A stretch of 64,000 bases of DNA, from the NCBI GenBank assembly GCA_032358255.1, contig JAULBX010023185.1, positions 1-64,000 of the forward strand, read 5' to 3'. The notes under the pieces were generated by a model. That model was not told the DNA's origin. It worked only from the letters and a program-made list of their open reading frames with translations, and searched no databases. Below, in pieces: positions 1-11,279 of this stretch. The first letter of the stretch is position 1, and each line of letters begins with the position of its first letter. The position numbers and the translations under genes are program-made. The DNA is from Heterotrichella gracilis (taxonomy: Eukaryota > Sar > Xanthophyceae > Tribonematales > Xanthonemataceae).

Positions 1-54
<54 letters not shown>
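1..54. repeat. Poly-G run
   Basis: An uninterrupted run of 54 G opens the window. Nothing else here resembles it, so it is more likely a contig edge, gap filler or sequencing artefact than biology. The chromatin gene on the minus strand must continue beyond it. Confidence 0.8.
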
Positions 55-375
55 CTGCGGGTGCTACGCCGGCGGGTGGGGGGTATTGGTTGGGGGGATG
101 CGTTTGTGAGGGGTGGGGTGGTAATGTAAGGGTTGGATGCTTCTGAGCGATGTTGACGTGCAGCGTGGGTTTGTCTGACGATGAAGTGCGAATTAGATGT
201 TGCATAACTGCTTAGGCACTCACTACAGACGTCATGTGACGTTCCATTTCACAGCATGACCCTTAGATGTAGCGTAAGAGTGCGCCACAGCATAGCGCGG
301 GAAGAGTTGAAGGCAGGAAAGCAAATGCTGACACACCAACACACGCAGGGACCCATGCGACCCCACCCTACCCAC

Positions 376-3300
376 CTGGCTGCGCCGGAGCCCCCGCCGC
401 ACCCTCCTCCCCAGCGCCAAACTTGATCTTCAGCTTGACAGGGCCCGCACCAGGGGCCTCGGGGGACCCCAAATCGCTGCCGATCTCAGTGCTAGGGCCC
501 CCACCATTTGAGGCCTCGGTGGTTGTGGTACCCGCTGCGGCTGGCTTGTCTCCTGCTGGTTTGTCTTCCGCTGGCTTTTCCACCACCTCCTTTTTTACCA
601 TTGGGCCAGGGAAGAGCATGGCTTCAAAGCGCCATAAGGGAAAGGGGGGCAGCTGGAGGAACTCACTGAAAGCCTGTGGGTGGGAGCGCGGGGAGGCGTG
701 TGTTGCACTAGAATTTGAGGCAAGGGTTTTGGAGGTGGGAAGTTAGGGTTAAGAGCTTGGTGCGAGGGTTAGGACCAGGGTACTGGATGGAAAGGACGAA
801 CAGGGGCGTGTCCAAAGCGCAGCAGCCCCAATTCCATCCAAACTTTCAAAGAGTGAAAACAGACCCTTCACACACCTGACAGCTGCAATAATTACCCATG
901 CCGCCGACCCTCAACCTCTACTACCCCCCATCACCCCACCCCCACCTGCGTGAGCTCCCACACCATCAGCACGCCCGGCAGCGCCTTGCCACCCCAGGCT
1001 AAACCCTAAACCCTGAACCGTAAACCCTAGACCCACCTGCGTAAGCTCCCACACCATCAGCACGTCCGGCAGCGTCTTGCCGCCGAACCGAAACTCGGCA
1101 GCCAGCGGCGGCGCGGGGCCCCGCGCTTCGTGCGCCTCCCGCTCGCGCCTGACCTTGGCCCGCGCCTCGGCCACCCGCTGGCGCCGCATCTGCTCCCGCT
1201 GTTCATGGTAGCGCGCGCGGCGCTGCGCCAGAATGTGGTCGTGGCGCTCCTGGGAGAGGGGCTCCTGGGGCAGGTCGTAGCCCTCGTACACCTGCGTGGG
1301 AGTAGAACGTGATATTTCCCCTCCTTTTGCAGTGTTTTGTTAAGTTTCGATTTTTTCATATTTGTATTGATGTGATATTGTTCACGTTGTAGACCTGCGG
1401 GGTGTGCATAAATTTCAGTGGCAACCCTAATTCGTATACACTCACATTGCAACACCCAGCAATCCACATCCTGTGAATCCAAATGGACGGGTTTAGCATT
1501 GGCACATTATGAAGGGGAATAGGGCTGCAGCTCCGAATGGCCACGAGCCCGCTCGCCTTGTTTTATAGGCCCCCATCAAAATAGGTGAGCCCCTCCCCCA
1601 AACCCACATCACCACCACCACCCACCTGCGTCGGCAGCCGCATTCGGCTCGGCTTGGGCTGCCAGGGGTTGTGCTCCAACAGCACCTCCCCAGGAATAGC
1701 GGGGTTGAGGTGCGTTTTCCGTTTTTTGGCGCCATGGTACCCCCCTTGCTGTCCCTGCTCGTCAGAATCGTCATCTTGTGGACTGTCCTCATAGCCGCCC
1801 ACATTTCTCCGTTTGAGGCCCCCGCGGGTCCCCGAGGGCATGTCGGGGGTGGCGGTGGGGACCAGGGACCGGCCCAGTCGGGATTTGGCAGGAAGCGAGA
1901 GGGTCACCCTGGGAAGCTTGCCCTGCTGGTGGGGACAGTACATTTAGTACTCTGTTACTATGATTAAATAATCAATACTATCCCTTTTCTCATTTGATCT
2001 TGTTACTTTTGGGCTAGCCTACTGATTGGCTGAATTCTCATGGTGTTGTGTGGTGCACGGGCGGCGCATGGAAGTATGTGTCATGAGAAAGGGAGCTGGG
2101 CGGTGCAAACAAAAGCATGTGAGTCAAAAAAAGCATTTGAGTCACAATGCAACATTGTGGAGCGTGTGCACGCATGTACATAGGCACCCACCCTCCTGCC
2201 CCCCACTGTGGGTGTGGCATCCTCCTCCTCCTCCTCTTCTTCCTCCTCCTCTTCCCGCTGCAGGAAACAGGACACGTGCTTGTCAACACATTGGTCCTTA
2301 ACTCCCCAAAATATGCACAACTATGTTGTCTGCTTTATTCAGTTACTACAACAGTAACAACTGGGAGTGCCTCTTCATGTGACTGCCATGATGTAAATTC
2401 TTGAATTTGACAAACAGACGAGGAACAACGCACAGGACATACCCAAACCAGCATGGGGCCAATCAGGCCACACCATGGATGGCACAGGCGAAACATCCCA
2501 ACAAACCATCATGATGCAGGTGACAGCCTTGCTCAGCGACAGGCAAAGCGCTCACCTTAGACACGTGGTGGGATTTCAAGTTAGGGTTTTGGGTTAGGGT
2601 TCAGCGTCACCTTGGATCTGTGGCGGGGCGCGGTGGCGGGCTGCACATCCCCTCTGCTAGCAGGTCGCATTCCTCCCTTGGCGCCAGTGGATACCGCAAG
2701 GCGGGCGCCGCCTGACCTGCGCAGCTGCGCCGCATCTGGGGTGGCTTCTGCGGAGGCAAGGGGAGGAGGTGAGTGGGGAGAAAGGAGCCGGGGTGGGGGT
2801 GAGAGGGCGTTGGAGGCAGCAGCGGGCGCATGTGTGTGGGGGTGTGAGTGTGCATGTGGGGCAGCGTGTGGGGTCTGTGCATGTGATACTTTTGTGGGGG
2901 GACATCCGACGGAGGGGGTTGCCATACATGAAAAGCAGCATGCAAGGGGCATTGTGTGAGGCGCATTTGAAGGCGCGTGCGATACAAATTACCCGCCCAC
3001 ATTGATTCCCAAGATGCAATGCACAAAAGCAAATCCTCAATCGCGCTCACCTTCCTCCGCCCCCAGCCTCCCCCGTTTTCCCCCCTTGACGGGCAGCGAG
3101 GCAGGGGTACCTCCCCTGCCCCCACCCCCCTTGACCGTGGCCAGGGCTGATGCCATGCGGCCCCCTCGGGACCTCCCTGCAGGCTCCTCCTCTGCAGTAT
3201 ACCCCACACAGGGCTGGGTGTTAGTTGGCTGTTACCCTCCGCTTGCCTTGAAAGCCTTGGTAAGATTAATATTGTAATGGTAAGAGCAACCGTGCTTTAA

Positions 3301-6247
3301 GCGTGTCTGAGAATTTGTGACTATTATAAGCAGTGCTCATTGCAGTTGTGAGCGTTAGTTGTTGCCAAACCCGCAAATGATATAGCAGTACTCTCTGAGG
3401 CATTCCAGCAGCACGGTTGAGTGCGCCTCCGCCCTGTCATGCTTATTTGCTGCAGTAAAAAGATCTTCTGGAGCAATACCCAGGGGTTCAGATTATGGAG
3501 GGTTGGCATGGGATGCATTTCTACCATCAGCGTGCACGTGGTGGCCACCATCAATGCATGGCAACACCAATGCATGCCACCATCAATGCACGGCAACGCC
3601 GATGCATACCCTTTATCCACCGACCGCACCACATGCGCACCCACCTTCTTCCTCCTCCTCCTCCTGCGCCCCCTTGCCCCTCCGCCTGCCACTTGGCGGA
3701 GCCTGAAGCTGCTTGCGACCCGATGCAGGGGCCTTGTTGGCTGGCGGCTTGCGTCCCACGGGAGATTCCAGTCCCGCGACGGCATCCGTCACCCGCCCCA
3801 GCGCCTGGCAGTAAAACTAATACTGTAAGTCTACATTTTACATATATTTAAAATGTAGTCTGAATTTATGTTTTTTAAGTTTAAACTATTAAGATTACTT
3901 TGGGGGGAAAGAGCAAACAAAGATGTAGGGTCGCGGCACGGACTGGCCATCAAGGCACGGATGCATCGTAAGGCCACTGCTGCCCCACGCACAAGTTGAA
4001 CTCCCTCTACGCCCCACCACCTACCACCAGATGCATCATCGCTCCCCCCTACACCTCCCCGCCCCACGCACCCATCACCCAAACAAACCCACCACCGCCC
4101 CACGCGGCCACCCACCTGCGCCCATTTCTGCAGCTGCGCCTGCAAAAACTGCTGCTCCGACAGCGCCTCCCCCGCCCTGGACCGGCTGCTGGTGGCTGTG
4201 TGTGAGGACAGCACCCGCCGCACAGCCTGCTGGCCCGAGGCCCCTGCGCTGCTGGTTGACCACTTGAGCTCCTCCACGCTCTCGCCAAACTCCTCCGCAT
4301 AGCTGGGGGCGGGATGCAGGAGCAGGTACCTGTGGTGGGTGGTGGGTGGGTCGTGGGTGAAGGGTGCTTCCAGCAGCCAGTGTGTACCCACAGCTGGGGG
4401 CAGGGTGGAGGGTGGTGTGTGCGCAGCCAAGGGGTTAGGCAAGTGGGAGGGTGCGGGTGCCTGCGCAACAGCCTTGTGTGGTGACAGCCCAGAAGCTCTT
4501 TAGGGTTTAGGGTTCAGGGCCATGCGCACCATATGTGCGTGGTGACAACCCAAAAGCTGGGTTTGGGGTCTAGGCTTTAGGACCATGCGTACCATGCGTG
4601 CGTGGTGACCACCCAAAAGCTGGGCTGCTCGCCATACCCTATGCACCAGTCCAGGATGCGCCCGGTTCGAAGCAGCGGCCCCCTTTTGCCGCCCTCTGCA
4701 CGCCAGGCACGAAACCGTCAGTCATGAGGCGCACAACCAAGCCACAGCGTCATGCAAATTGGGTGTGCATTGCGGCAGGTGCTGGTGAAGGGGTGTGGGG
4801 GAACGTGGTGGTTGGAAGTGCGGGAGGGACGGGTGCAAGGGGGTGAGGAATGTCAAAGTGGATGTGGAACGTGGTTATGGGTGTGTATGTGAAATGTGGA
4901 TGTGGTATGTGCATGTGCAAGGTGCGGTACTCACTCTTGCCGGCGCCGGCGCCTGGGGTAGTGTCAGGAGCCACAATGTTGCCAGTGGCTACCAGCTGGG
5001 GCCCGTCTGCCTCCAGCATCTCCAGCCCCACACGCGCAGTGGGGTCGTCCACAGTGCCCACATAGAAGTTGTCCAGCATGCGCAGGGGAAGGGGGTTGCC
5101 ATCTGCGGGTGGGCACACCAATAGGGGTTCAGGGTGTGGCACATGGGGTGGTTGTGCGCGACCTTGAACGATTAAGTAGTGGTAGATGAAGTTTCAGGGC
5201 TTGGGTGGGTGGTGCACGCTTGTAAAGGGTTACTGCTAAGCTGTTTGCAGTGCAGGAACGCATGGAGCCCCAAGTAAATGCAATTTAATGTTCAGGGTTT
5301 TGTCATGGGTGATGTGGGTACCATGACCCCACAATGCATGCATATCTTTGGCCAAGCCCTTTGCCTTCCCAACGCCACGAAACAACCTATAGCACGCGGG
5401 CTGTATACCTGTGGTGCCAAACACACGAAGAATGGCGTGTGATCAGCAGGGGGTAATCTGGCCGACGCGAGGGATCACTGTCGTGTGATCTACCGCTAGC
5501 GAAAGGGTGTGCCAGGCCGGGTATGCAGCTCCAACAGCTTAAAACAAGCCACCTAGTGGCCTGACGAGTGGAAACAACGCGCAGCCTCTGCTGGTAGACC
5601 AGTACTGTGTGCACCATAAACAAGGTGCTAGATGCACCACGACGAGTACTTGCCTCAGTGGAGACCGTGTGTACGACCAAACCCCTCTGAACAAAGTAAA
5701 CCCCGTGCATCGAGCGCACAGACCACGACCAAACGACAGCGATGGGTTTTGCTTGCTCACCGACTGTCACTGCGAAGCGATCCTCCACCTGATCCTCTGT
5801 GATGAGCAAGGACAGTGGGCGAGGCGCAGTAGGTTTCTTGGGCTCCTTTTCCTGGGACGCAGCCCCAGACGCCTCCAGCCCCGCCTCCTTCCACTTTGCC
5901 TCAAACAGCTGCTTGACCTCGTCGCACATCTCCCTGGTCCCGGAGTCAGCAGGCCGGCTGTTGTATGTATAGCAGTTTTTGAACACCAGCTGCACATCCC
6001 GCTCGACATCCGCAGCGCTTTTGTACGGACCACCCTTCCCCCCAGACTCGAGCCCCTGCTGTAGCTTAGCGCTGATCGTCCCAAAGTCCATAGGCTCTTT
6101 GACCACGTCGAGGTAGTCTGGTAGGCCGAGTGCCACTGGATCTACCGGCTGGTTGAACAAGGCCTTGCTTGACCTGGCCTTCATAACAGCAGCCAGCACC
6201 TTTTTGGCCCGCCCCAACTGGGCGGCTGGGTCATCGTCCGTACCCAT
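376..6247 (-). CDS. Bromodomain-RFTS-DDT chromatin protein (3' part missing)
   Basis: Ten exons, phase-consistent: 6247-5761, 5102-4935, 4695-4593, 4329-4116, 3804-3645, 3191-3051, 2747-2611, 1922-1626, 1291-1037, 673-376; the last donor at 375 leads out of the window. About 753 codons are visible. The start is set by GCAGCCATGG at 6247. Residues about 10-115 form a bromodomain (ZA-loop PDYLDVVKEPMDFGTI and the acetyl-lysine Asn in CYTYN). Exons 2-4 encode a replication-foci targeting (RFTS) domain as in DNMT1: LRTGRILDWCIGYGEQPSFW, then THAWYLLLHPAPSYAEEF read across a splice junction. Exons 5-8 are a basic, Gly-rich linker. Exons 9-10 give a DDT domain (LPDVLMVWELTQ joined to AFSEFLQLPPFPLWRFEAM), followed by an acidic low-complexity tail. 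By family knowledge these domains read acetylated histones and bind chromatin remodellers; the exact role is inference. Confidence 0.85.
941..991 (-). repeat. Exon echo (exon 9 end, chromatin gene)
   Basis: Imperfect copy of the last about 50 bases of exon 9 plus its donor (true copy 1032-1082). It lies in the following intron, separated from the true copy by CCCTAAA-like motifs. Confidence 0.85.
2220..2256. repeat. CTC/CTT-rich microsatellite
   Basis: Pyrimidine-rich trinucleotide tract (CTC/TTC units) inside an intron of the chromatin gene. No coding role is seen. Confidence 0.8.
4475..4560 (-). repeat. Two exon echoes (exon 3 end, chromatin gene)
   Basis: Two degraded copies of the 3' end of the RFTS exon (true end 4593-4625) at about 4475-4498 and 4520-4560. 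TTTAGGG motifs lie between them. Both are downstream of the used donor in gene direction. Confidence 0.8.
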
Positions 6248-6728
6248 GGCTGCAGTTGCGGGTCACATCACCCACTCGTGGGCCCCGTTTCTAGCTGTTC
6301 GCAGTCAAACTTGGCGAGCGTTGCAGGGCGTGCTGGATTTTGGGAGTGGGAAGCAAAACTTGGTGCTGCTTTGCGCCCAAGTCAAATGTTTTCCCTCCTC
6401 GTCTTGAATCCAAATCACCGAAAATTGTATCATTTACTCCCCTTGGTGCCCATTTTCGGAAAATGATTTTCCCCAACAAAAAAGAGGTGCAATTTCGAGC
6501 AGGCAGAGTGAGAGCTGCTGCAGATGCCCCAACAGCAGTCTTTCGGGTGCTTGACAGCTACCTACAAGCACCAACAGCGAGGCGTGTCACCCACATTGCT
6601 GTGGTAGACCCCGTGCACTCCCCCTTTGTGCCAGCTGGACTTCCATCAGCGGTTTCAGTCCACCCAACACCGTGAAAAACCTGGGTATTACCCCAACCCA
6701 GCCCTTCGCTGTTGTGCACACTTGCCCG
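6248..6728. promoter_or_regulatory. Shared divergent promoter spacer
   Basis: The 481 bp separating the start codons of the bromodomain gene (minus) and phosphofructokinase (plus). It must hold both 5' UTRs and promoters. No TATA box or other element could be identified with confidence. Confidence 0.6.
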
Positions 6729-9700
6729 ATGCAGCTGTCTTTGCAGGCCTTGGCAGGGCATCACGCAAGACCCTTTCCTGCGCATGCCTCGCCCATCGCA
6801 GCACTGAGGCCGAGGCATCGGAAGGCTCTCGGCTCGCGCATGCTGGGCTTGAAAGTGGCTGCTGCAAGCAGTGCAACGGAAGATATGCAGACCTCTTTTG
6901 CCATCGCGCCTCCAGACTCCAGTGATGAGGTGTTGGAGTGCCCTCACCTGCGGGATAAGCTGAAAGCAAGGTAGGGATCATCAGCCATCGCCCATCTCCG
7001 GAACCCGCATGTCAAACCCAGTTTGAACCTGCACAAACAAAGGGAGAAAACGGGCGCGTTGTGTGTTCCTGCGATGGATACACATAGGCTCTTGGTTTTA
7101 AGCGTTATCGAGTGACAGTCCTTGTTTTTTAACATAGCGTGTTAACAACCAGGCTCCAGTGGCAAAAGGCAAGTATATTCCTTCCATATGCATGCCATAG
7201 CCATAGCACTCGATCCAGATGTGCCGCTGGATACTCCCAACGTGCCTATTGGTTCAGTTGCGGTGATAGTCTTGGAGTCTATTCACTTGCTTTTTTTTCA
7301 TTCTTGCATCGTTCCTGCTGTCAAAGCATAGCAGTGCACTGGAGTATGCACGCTGCCCATAGCACTTACTAATAGCTGTTCGCCCTCCCTGCAGGCCCAG
7401 CCCCTTCACCGTGCACAACAACTGGGGAGGAGGCTTTGGTGAGTGTGGGTCAGGGGATGCTCTGTTGTCAACACCTGGTGCAACAACTGCCGCATTTGGT
7501 ATAGCTGCGCAGCTCTCAACACGTTGGTTTAGGGTTTAGCTGTCACTCTGCGACCTCAACCAAAGCACGTGCATGCTGACAGGGTTTGTTGTGCCAACCT
7601 GCAGTGTCAGACGATGACCGGGTGGCTCTCCAGTCCATGAAGTTTGCCTCGGCAGAGTCCTCCGGTGAGTGGGCGCTAAACCCTAAAACCCTAAACCCTT
7701 GCAGGTCAACCTTGTCTGGAGCCTAGCCCGTGTGCCCACTGTTCCCTCCCCTCCTCATTAATAAACTATTGGTGGCTCATACACAGGCGCCAGCTGCGTA
7801 GTGGACATGGATGAGGAGGGAAACGGGACCACCAAGTGGATGGAGGCGTCCATGGAGCAGGTAGGGACCTGTGTTCCACAAATACACGCACTCAAGCAAA
7901 TATTGTACTATCACAGTGATGGTCAACCTGCATTCTCTCATCAATCTTACTAGATACGTATGCTGCAACCTCAAATAATACGTGGACGTTGCACGCCCCA
8001 TTGCCACTCCATGTCCACTGCCAATCCATGCCATTCGATGCGAATGCCATTGCCACACATTGCAGCCACCGAGTGCACGCATTGCCCGCTGACAAGGTGG
8101 ACCTCAATGCACAGCACTGCGGACGCTAGACCCTAAACCCTCAAAGCTCAAGCAGTACCTCCCTCCTGCACAGGTGTGCGTACCGCTCCCCCCCTGGGCG
8201 ATGCGCGCCGGCGCCCGCGACACCATCTACTTCAACCCCGCCGAGACGCACGTGGCGGTGGTCACTTGTGGGGGCCTGTGCCCGGGGCTCAATGACGTGG
8301 TGGCAGGTGCGTGAGCAACGGGCCAGGAGGGAAGAAGTGGGGTGGGGTGGAAGTACACCCTGGTGCACCGCATGGTTTCCAGATGACTTTGGGCTTGCTA
8401 TACTTTTTCCCCGAGAATCCGGATACCGCTGGTATCCCAAAAGCATTATATGGCGACGCGCGCGTAAATGGTGGTCCAGCTTAGGGACCAGGGGTAGCCC
8501 ATGCAAACCCTGATTACCCTGGCCTGAACCTTAGCACTGGTCTACAGGCATCGTGAAAAAGTGCTGCAACTATGGTGTCCCAGAGGAGAACATCCTTGGC
8601 ATCAAGTACGGGTTCAAGGGGTTCTACAACAAGAAGCGGCGGCCGGTGACGCTGACGCAGAAGCTGGTGGACGGCATCCAGCTGCAGGGGGGGACGATAT
8701 TGGGGACGTCGCGGGGGGGCGCGGATATCAAGTGAGTGGGGCGGGTTTAATGCATTCCATGGGTCCAGACTAAGTAGGATTCTGTTTGAGTTTTGAATAT
8801 AATGTCAAGAGTTGACAGGATCTGTTGTTTTTCACCGACTAACGATTCAACACATACACACCCTTCACCACCACCACCCACTGCAGGGAGGTCGGGAAGA
8901 GGCTGAGCATTCTGTGCATCGACACGTCATTTGCATATATACCCACATTGCAAACGTACCTCATTATAACATCCTCCTAGGGAAATGTCAAAGCTCAAGC
9001 ATAAAGTCCATTATGTGCTACTCACCACCATCCCTTGCTCCCAAAGTTTAGAATAATAATGATTACCCGTCCCTCCCCACACACACCCACCACCCCTGCC
9101 CCAGGGAGATTGTGAAGCGGCTGGACATGTGGGGCATCGACATGCTGTTTGTGGTTGGAGGCAACGGGGGCAACGCGGGGGCTAACGCCATCCAGCAGGA
9201 GTGCGAGCGACAAAACGTGCTGTGCTCAGTCATCGGCGTGCCGAAATCCATTGACAACGACATTCTGCTGGTGAGGGGGGGGGGCAGAGGGAGGTGAAGG
9301 ACAGTGTGTGGGTGAAGGGAATTGCCAAGCGAGGGTCATGATCAAACAGCATATGGAAATTGGACCATTTTACATGATCAGGGTAACCTGGGTAATCTGG
9401 CTGTACTGTGAACTAGATCACATATGTAAGCTATGACGTTACAGACGCTTATGCTATCCAACGCTGCCGTCGCAGATCGACAAGTGCTTTGGGTTTGAGA
9501 CCGCGGTTGAGGAGTCGCAGCGCGCCCTGCTTGCCGCCAAGGTTGAGGCCTCCAGCTGTTTCAAGGGGATTGGCCTGGTGAAGCTGATGGGGAGGGAAAG
9601 TGGCTTCATCGCGCTGCACGCATCCATGGCCTCAGGTGGGTAGTAGGGTATTGGTGATAGGGTTTGACGAGGGTATTTGCACGTAGAGAAGCTGGTGGGT

Positions 9701-11279
9701 GGCGGCCTTCTGTTTCAAGAATGTAGCTTTTAGGGTTTGGGAAGTCTGGCTGCCAAGGTTGAGGTCTCCAGGTGCTTCGAAGGGATTGGCCTGGTGGGGA
9801 GGGAGAGTGGCGTCATCGCGCTGCACGCATCCATGGCCTCAGGTGGGTAGCGAAATGGGGCTGTCACGAATAGGCTCCTGGTAAAGCTGATTAAGCTTGG
9901 TGGGATGTGTCCATCCTAGTTTGAATCCTTGGTTTGCCGCCCTTGCCCTAGTCTCTTAATCCCCTTGAATCTTCCCTTGTCCCTCATCATTTCTACCCCC
10001 TCCTCGCCCCCTCCCAGGCCTGGTTGACGTGTGCCTCATCCCCGAGGTTCCCTTCCAGCTGTACGGCGACAAGGGCCTGTTTGCCTACATGGACCAGGTG
10101 CTGGAGGAGAAGGAGCACATGGTGGTGTGCGTGGCGGAGGGGGCGGGGCAGGTGAGGATGGGGAAGTGGGTGGGTGGTGGTGGGTGGTGTGGAGGGGGCC
10201 AGGGCAGTGGGGCGGGCGAGCAGTGGAGGTGATGGTGGTGGGAGAGGGCATCATGGGGTGGGAAAGAAGAAGCGCTCAAACGCAGGAACTTTGGCGCATA
10301 CAAGTGACCTCCTGGGTGATGCCTTCTAATATAATATTGATGGCTGAGCTTGCCTTATTTTGTAAATGTATTGCCTTTTTCAAATTAATTGCGCAAGGAT
10401 GCGGGGCACCTGGCTGAACAGCACAAATGAATTCCACATTCCACTCTCCCCCGTTCTGCGGGGGAATGCATGTAATTGTTGTTATGGTGCACCCTCCCCC
10501 GTTTTGCAGGAGTACATGCGCACCCATGCCGACCTCCAGACCGACGCCAGCGGCAACGTGCTGCTCAAGGACGTGGGCACATGGCTCAAGAGCGAGATGA
10601 AGTCCTACTTCAAGGACGCCGATGTGAAGTACATTGATCCCTCCTACATGATCCGATCGGTGCCAACCAACTCCAACGACCGCATCTACTGCAAGGTGGG
10701 TGCCTGACGCTCTGTAAACCAGGGTAAATGAGAATTAGGAAGGATTTTTTTATTATTATCATTATCACCCCTTGGGTATTGAACTTTAAATTTAAACTGC
10801 AAACCCTAGATTCTGCCCAATAGATGCTGGCTCAAAATGCAGTCTACGCCAGATTGGTCACCCAAGCAAACCCTACACCCTCAAATTCCACCCTGCAGAT
10901 CCTGGCGCACAATGCGGTCCACGCCCCCCTTGCCGGCTACACCGGGATGATCGCTGGCTTGTTAAACCCTAAAGTTAAACCCAAAACGTAAACCCTAAAC
11001 CCTAGATCCTGCCCAGTCGATGCTGGCTCAGAAGACTGGCCTCCCATGCAGCTGTGGTTTCAGAACCCTAAACCCTAACTTCCCACCCTGCAGATCCTTG
11101 CGCACAACGCGGTCCACGCCGCCTTTGCCGGCTACACGGGGGTGACTGCAGGGCTGGTGAACACCCACTACGTGTACCTGCCCATACCTGTGGTCATTCA
11201 GGCGCCGCGCAGGGTGGATCCCAGGGGCAAGCAGTGGAACAGGCTCAGGGCATCCATTGGGCAGCCAAACTTCTACTAG
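6729..11279 (+). CDS. PFK: Plant-type ATP-dependent 6-phosphofructokinase, plastid-targeted
   Basis: Eleven exons: 6729-6970, 7395-7438, 7605-7664, 7787-7860, 8174-8306, 8548-8731, 9105-9270, 9476-9635, 10018-10151, 10510-10695, 11094-11279; 522 aa, in phase throughout. It phosphorylates fructose 6-phosphate to fructose 1,6-bisphosphate, the committed glycolytic step. Landmarks in order: nucleotide-binding [29 protein letters not shown]; catalytic loop [11 protein letters not shown] (the IDND Asp is the base); substrate-binding [18 protein letters not shown]-terminal [25 protein letters not shown] in place of bacterial GGDGT matches plant chloroplast-type PFKs as I know them. The N-terminal 45 or so residues ([18 protein letters not shown]...) are Ala/Arg/His-rich with few acidic residues, as in a chloroplast transit peptide; plastid location is inferred from that. 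Three introns carry copies of flanking exons (8887, 9748, 10888). Confidence 0.93.
8887..8935 (+). repeat. Exon echo or decayed alternative exon (PFK exon 7 start)
   Basis: A CTGCAG acceptor followed by about 48 bases that read [15 protein letters not shown] in phase, against the used exon [15 protein letters not shown] at 9105. It diverges from the used exon, then loses it. No donor follows at the matching position. Confidence 0.75.
9748..9850 (+). repeat. Exon echo (PFK exon 8 end)
   Basis: About 100 bases copying the 3' part of exon 8 (9536-9641), including the donor CAGGTGGGTAG, with an internal deletion where KLM is encoded. Lies about 110 bp downstream of the true exon. Confidence 0.9.
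10888..10964 (+). repeat. Exon echo (PFK last exon start)
   Basis: Copy of the last intron's acceptor and the first about 65 bases of exon 11 (true start 11094). It reads [17 protein letters not shown] and ends at CCCTAAA motifs. Shorter remnants of the same intron segment precede it. Confidence 0.9.

Noticed and set aside
1-54. G run as a possible biological element
   Set aside because: Perfect homopolymer exactly at the window edge; artefact is the simpler reading.
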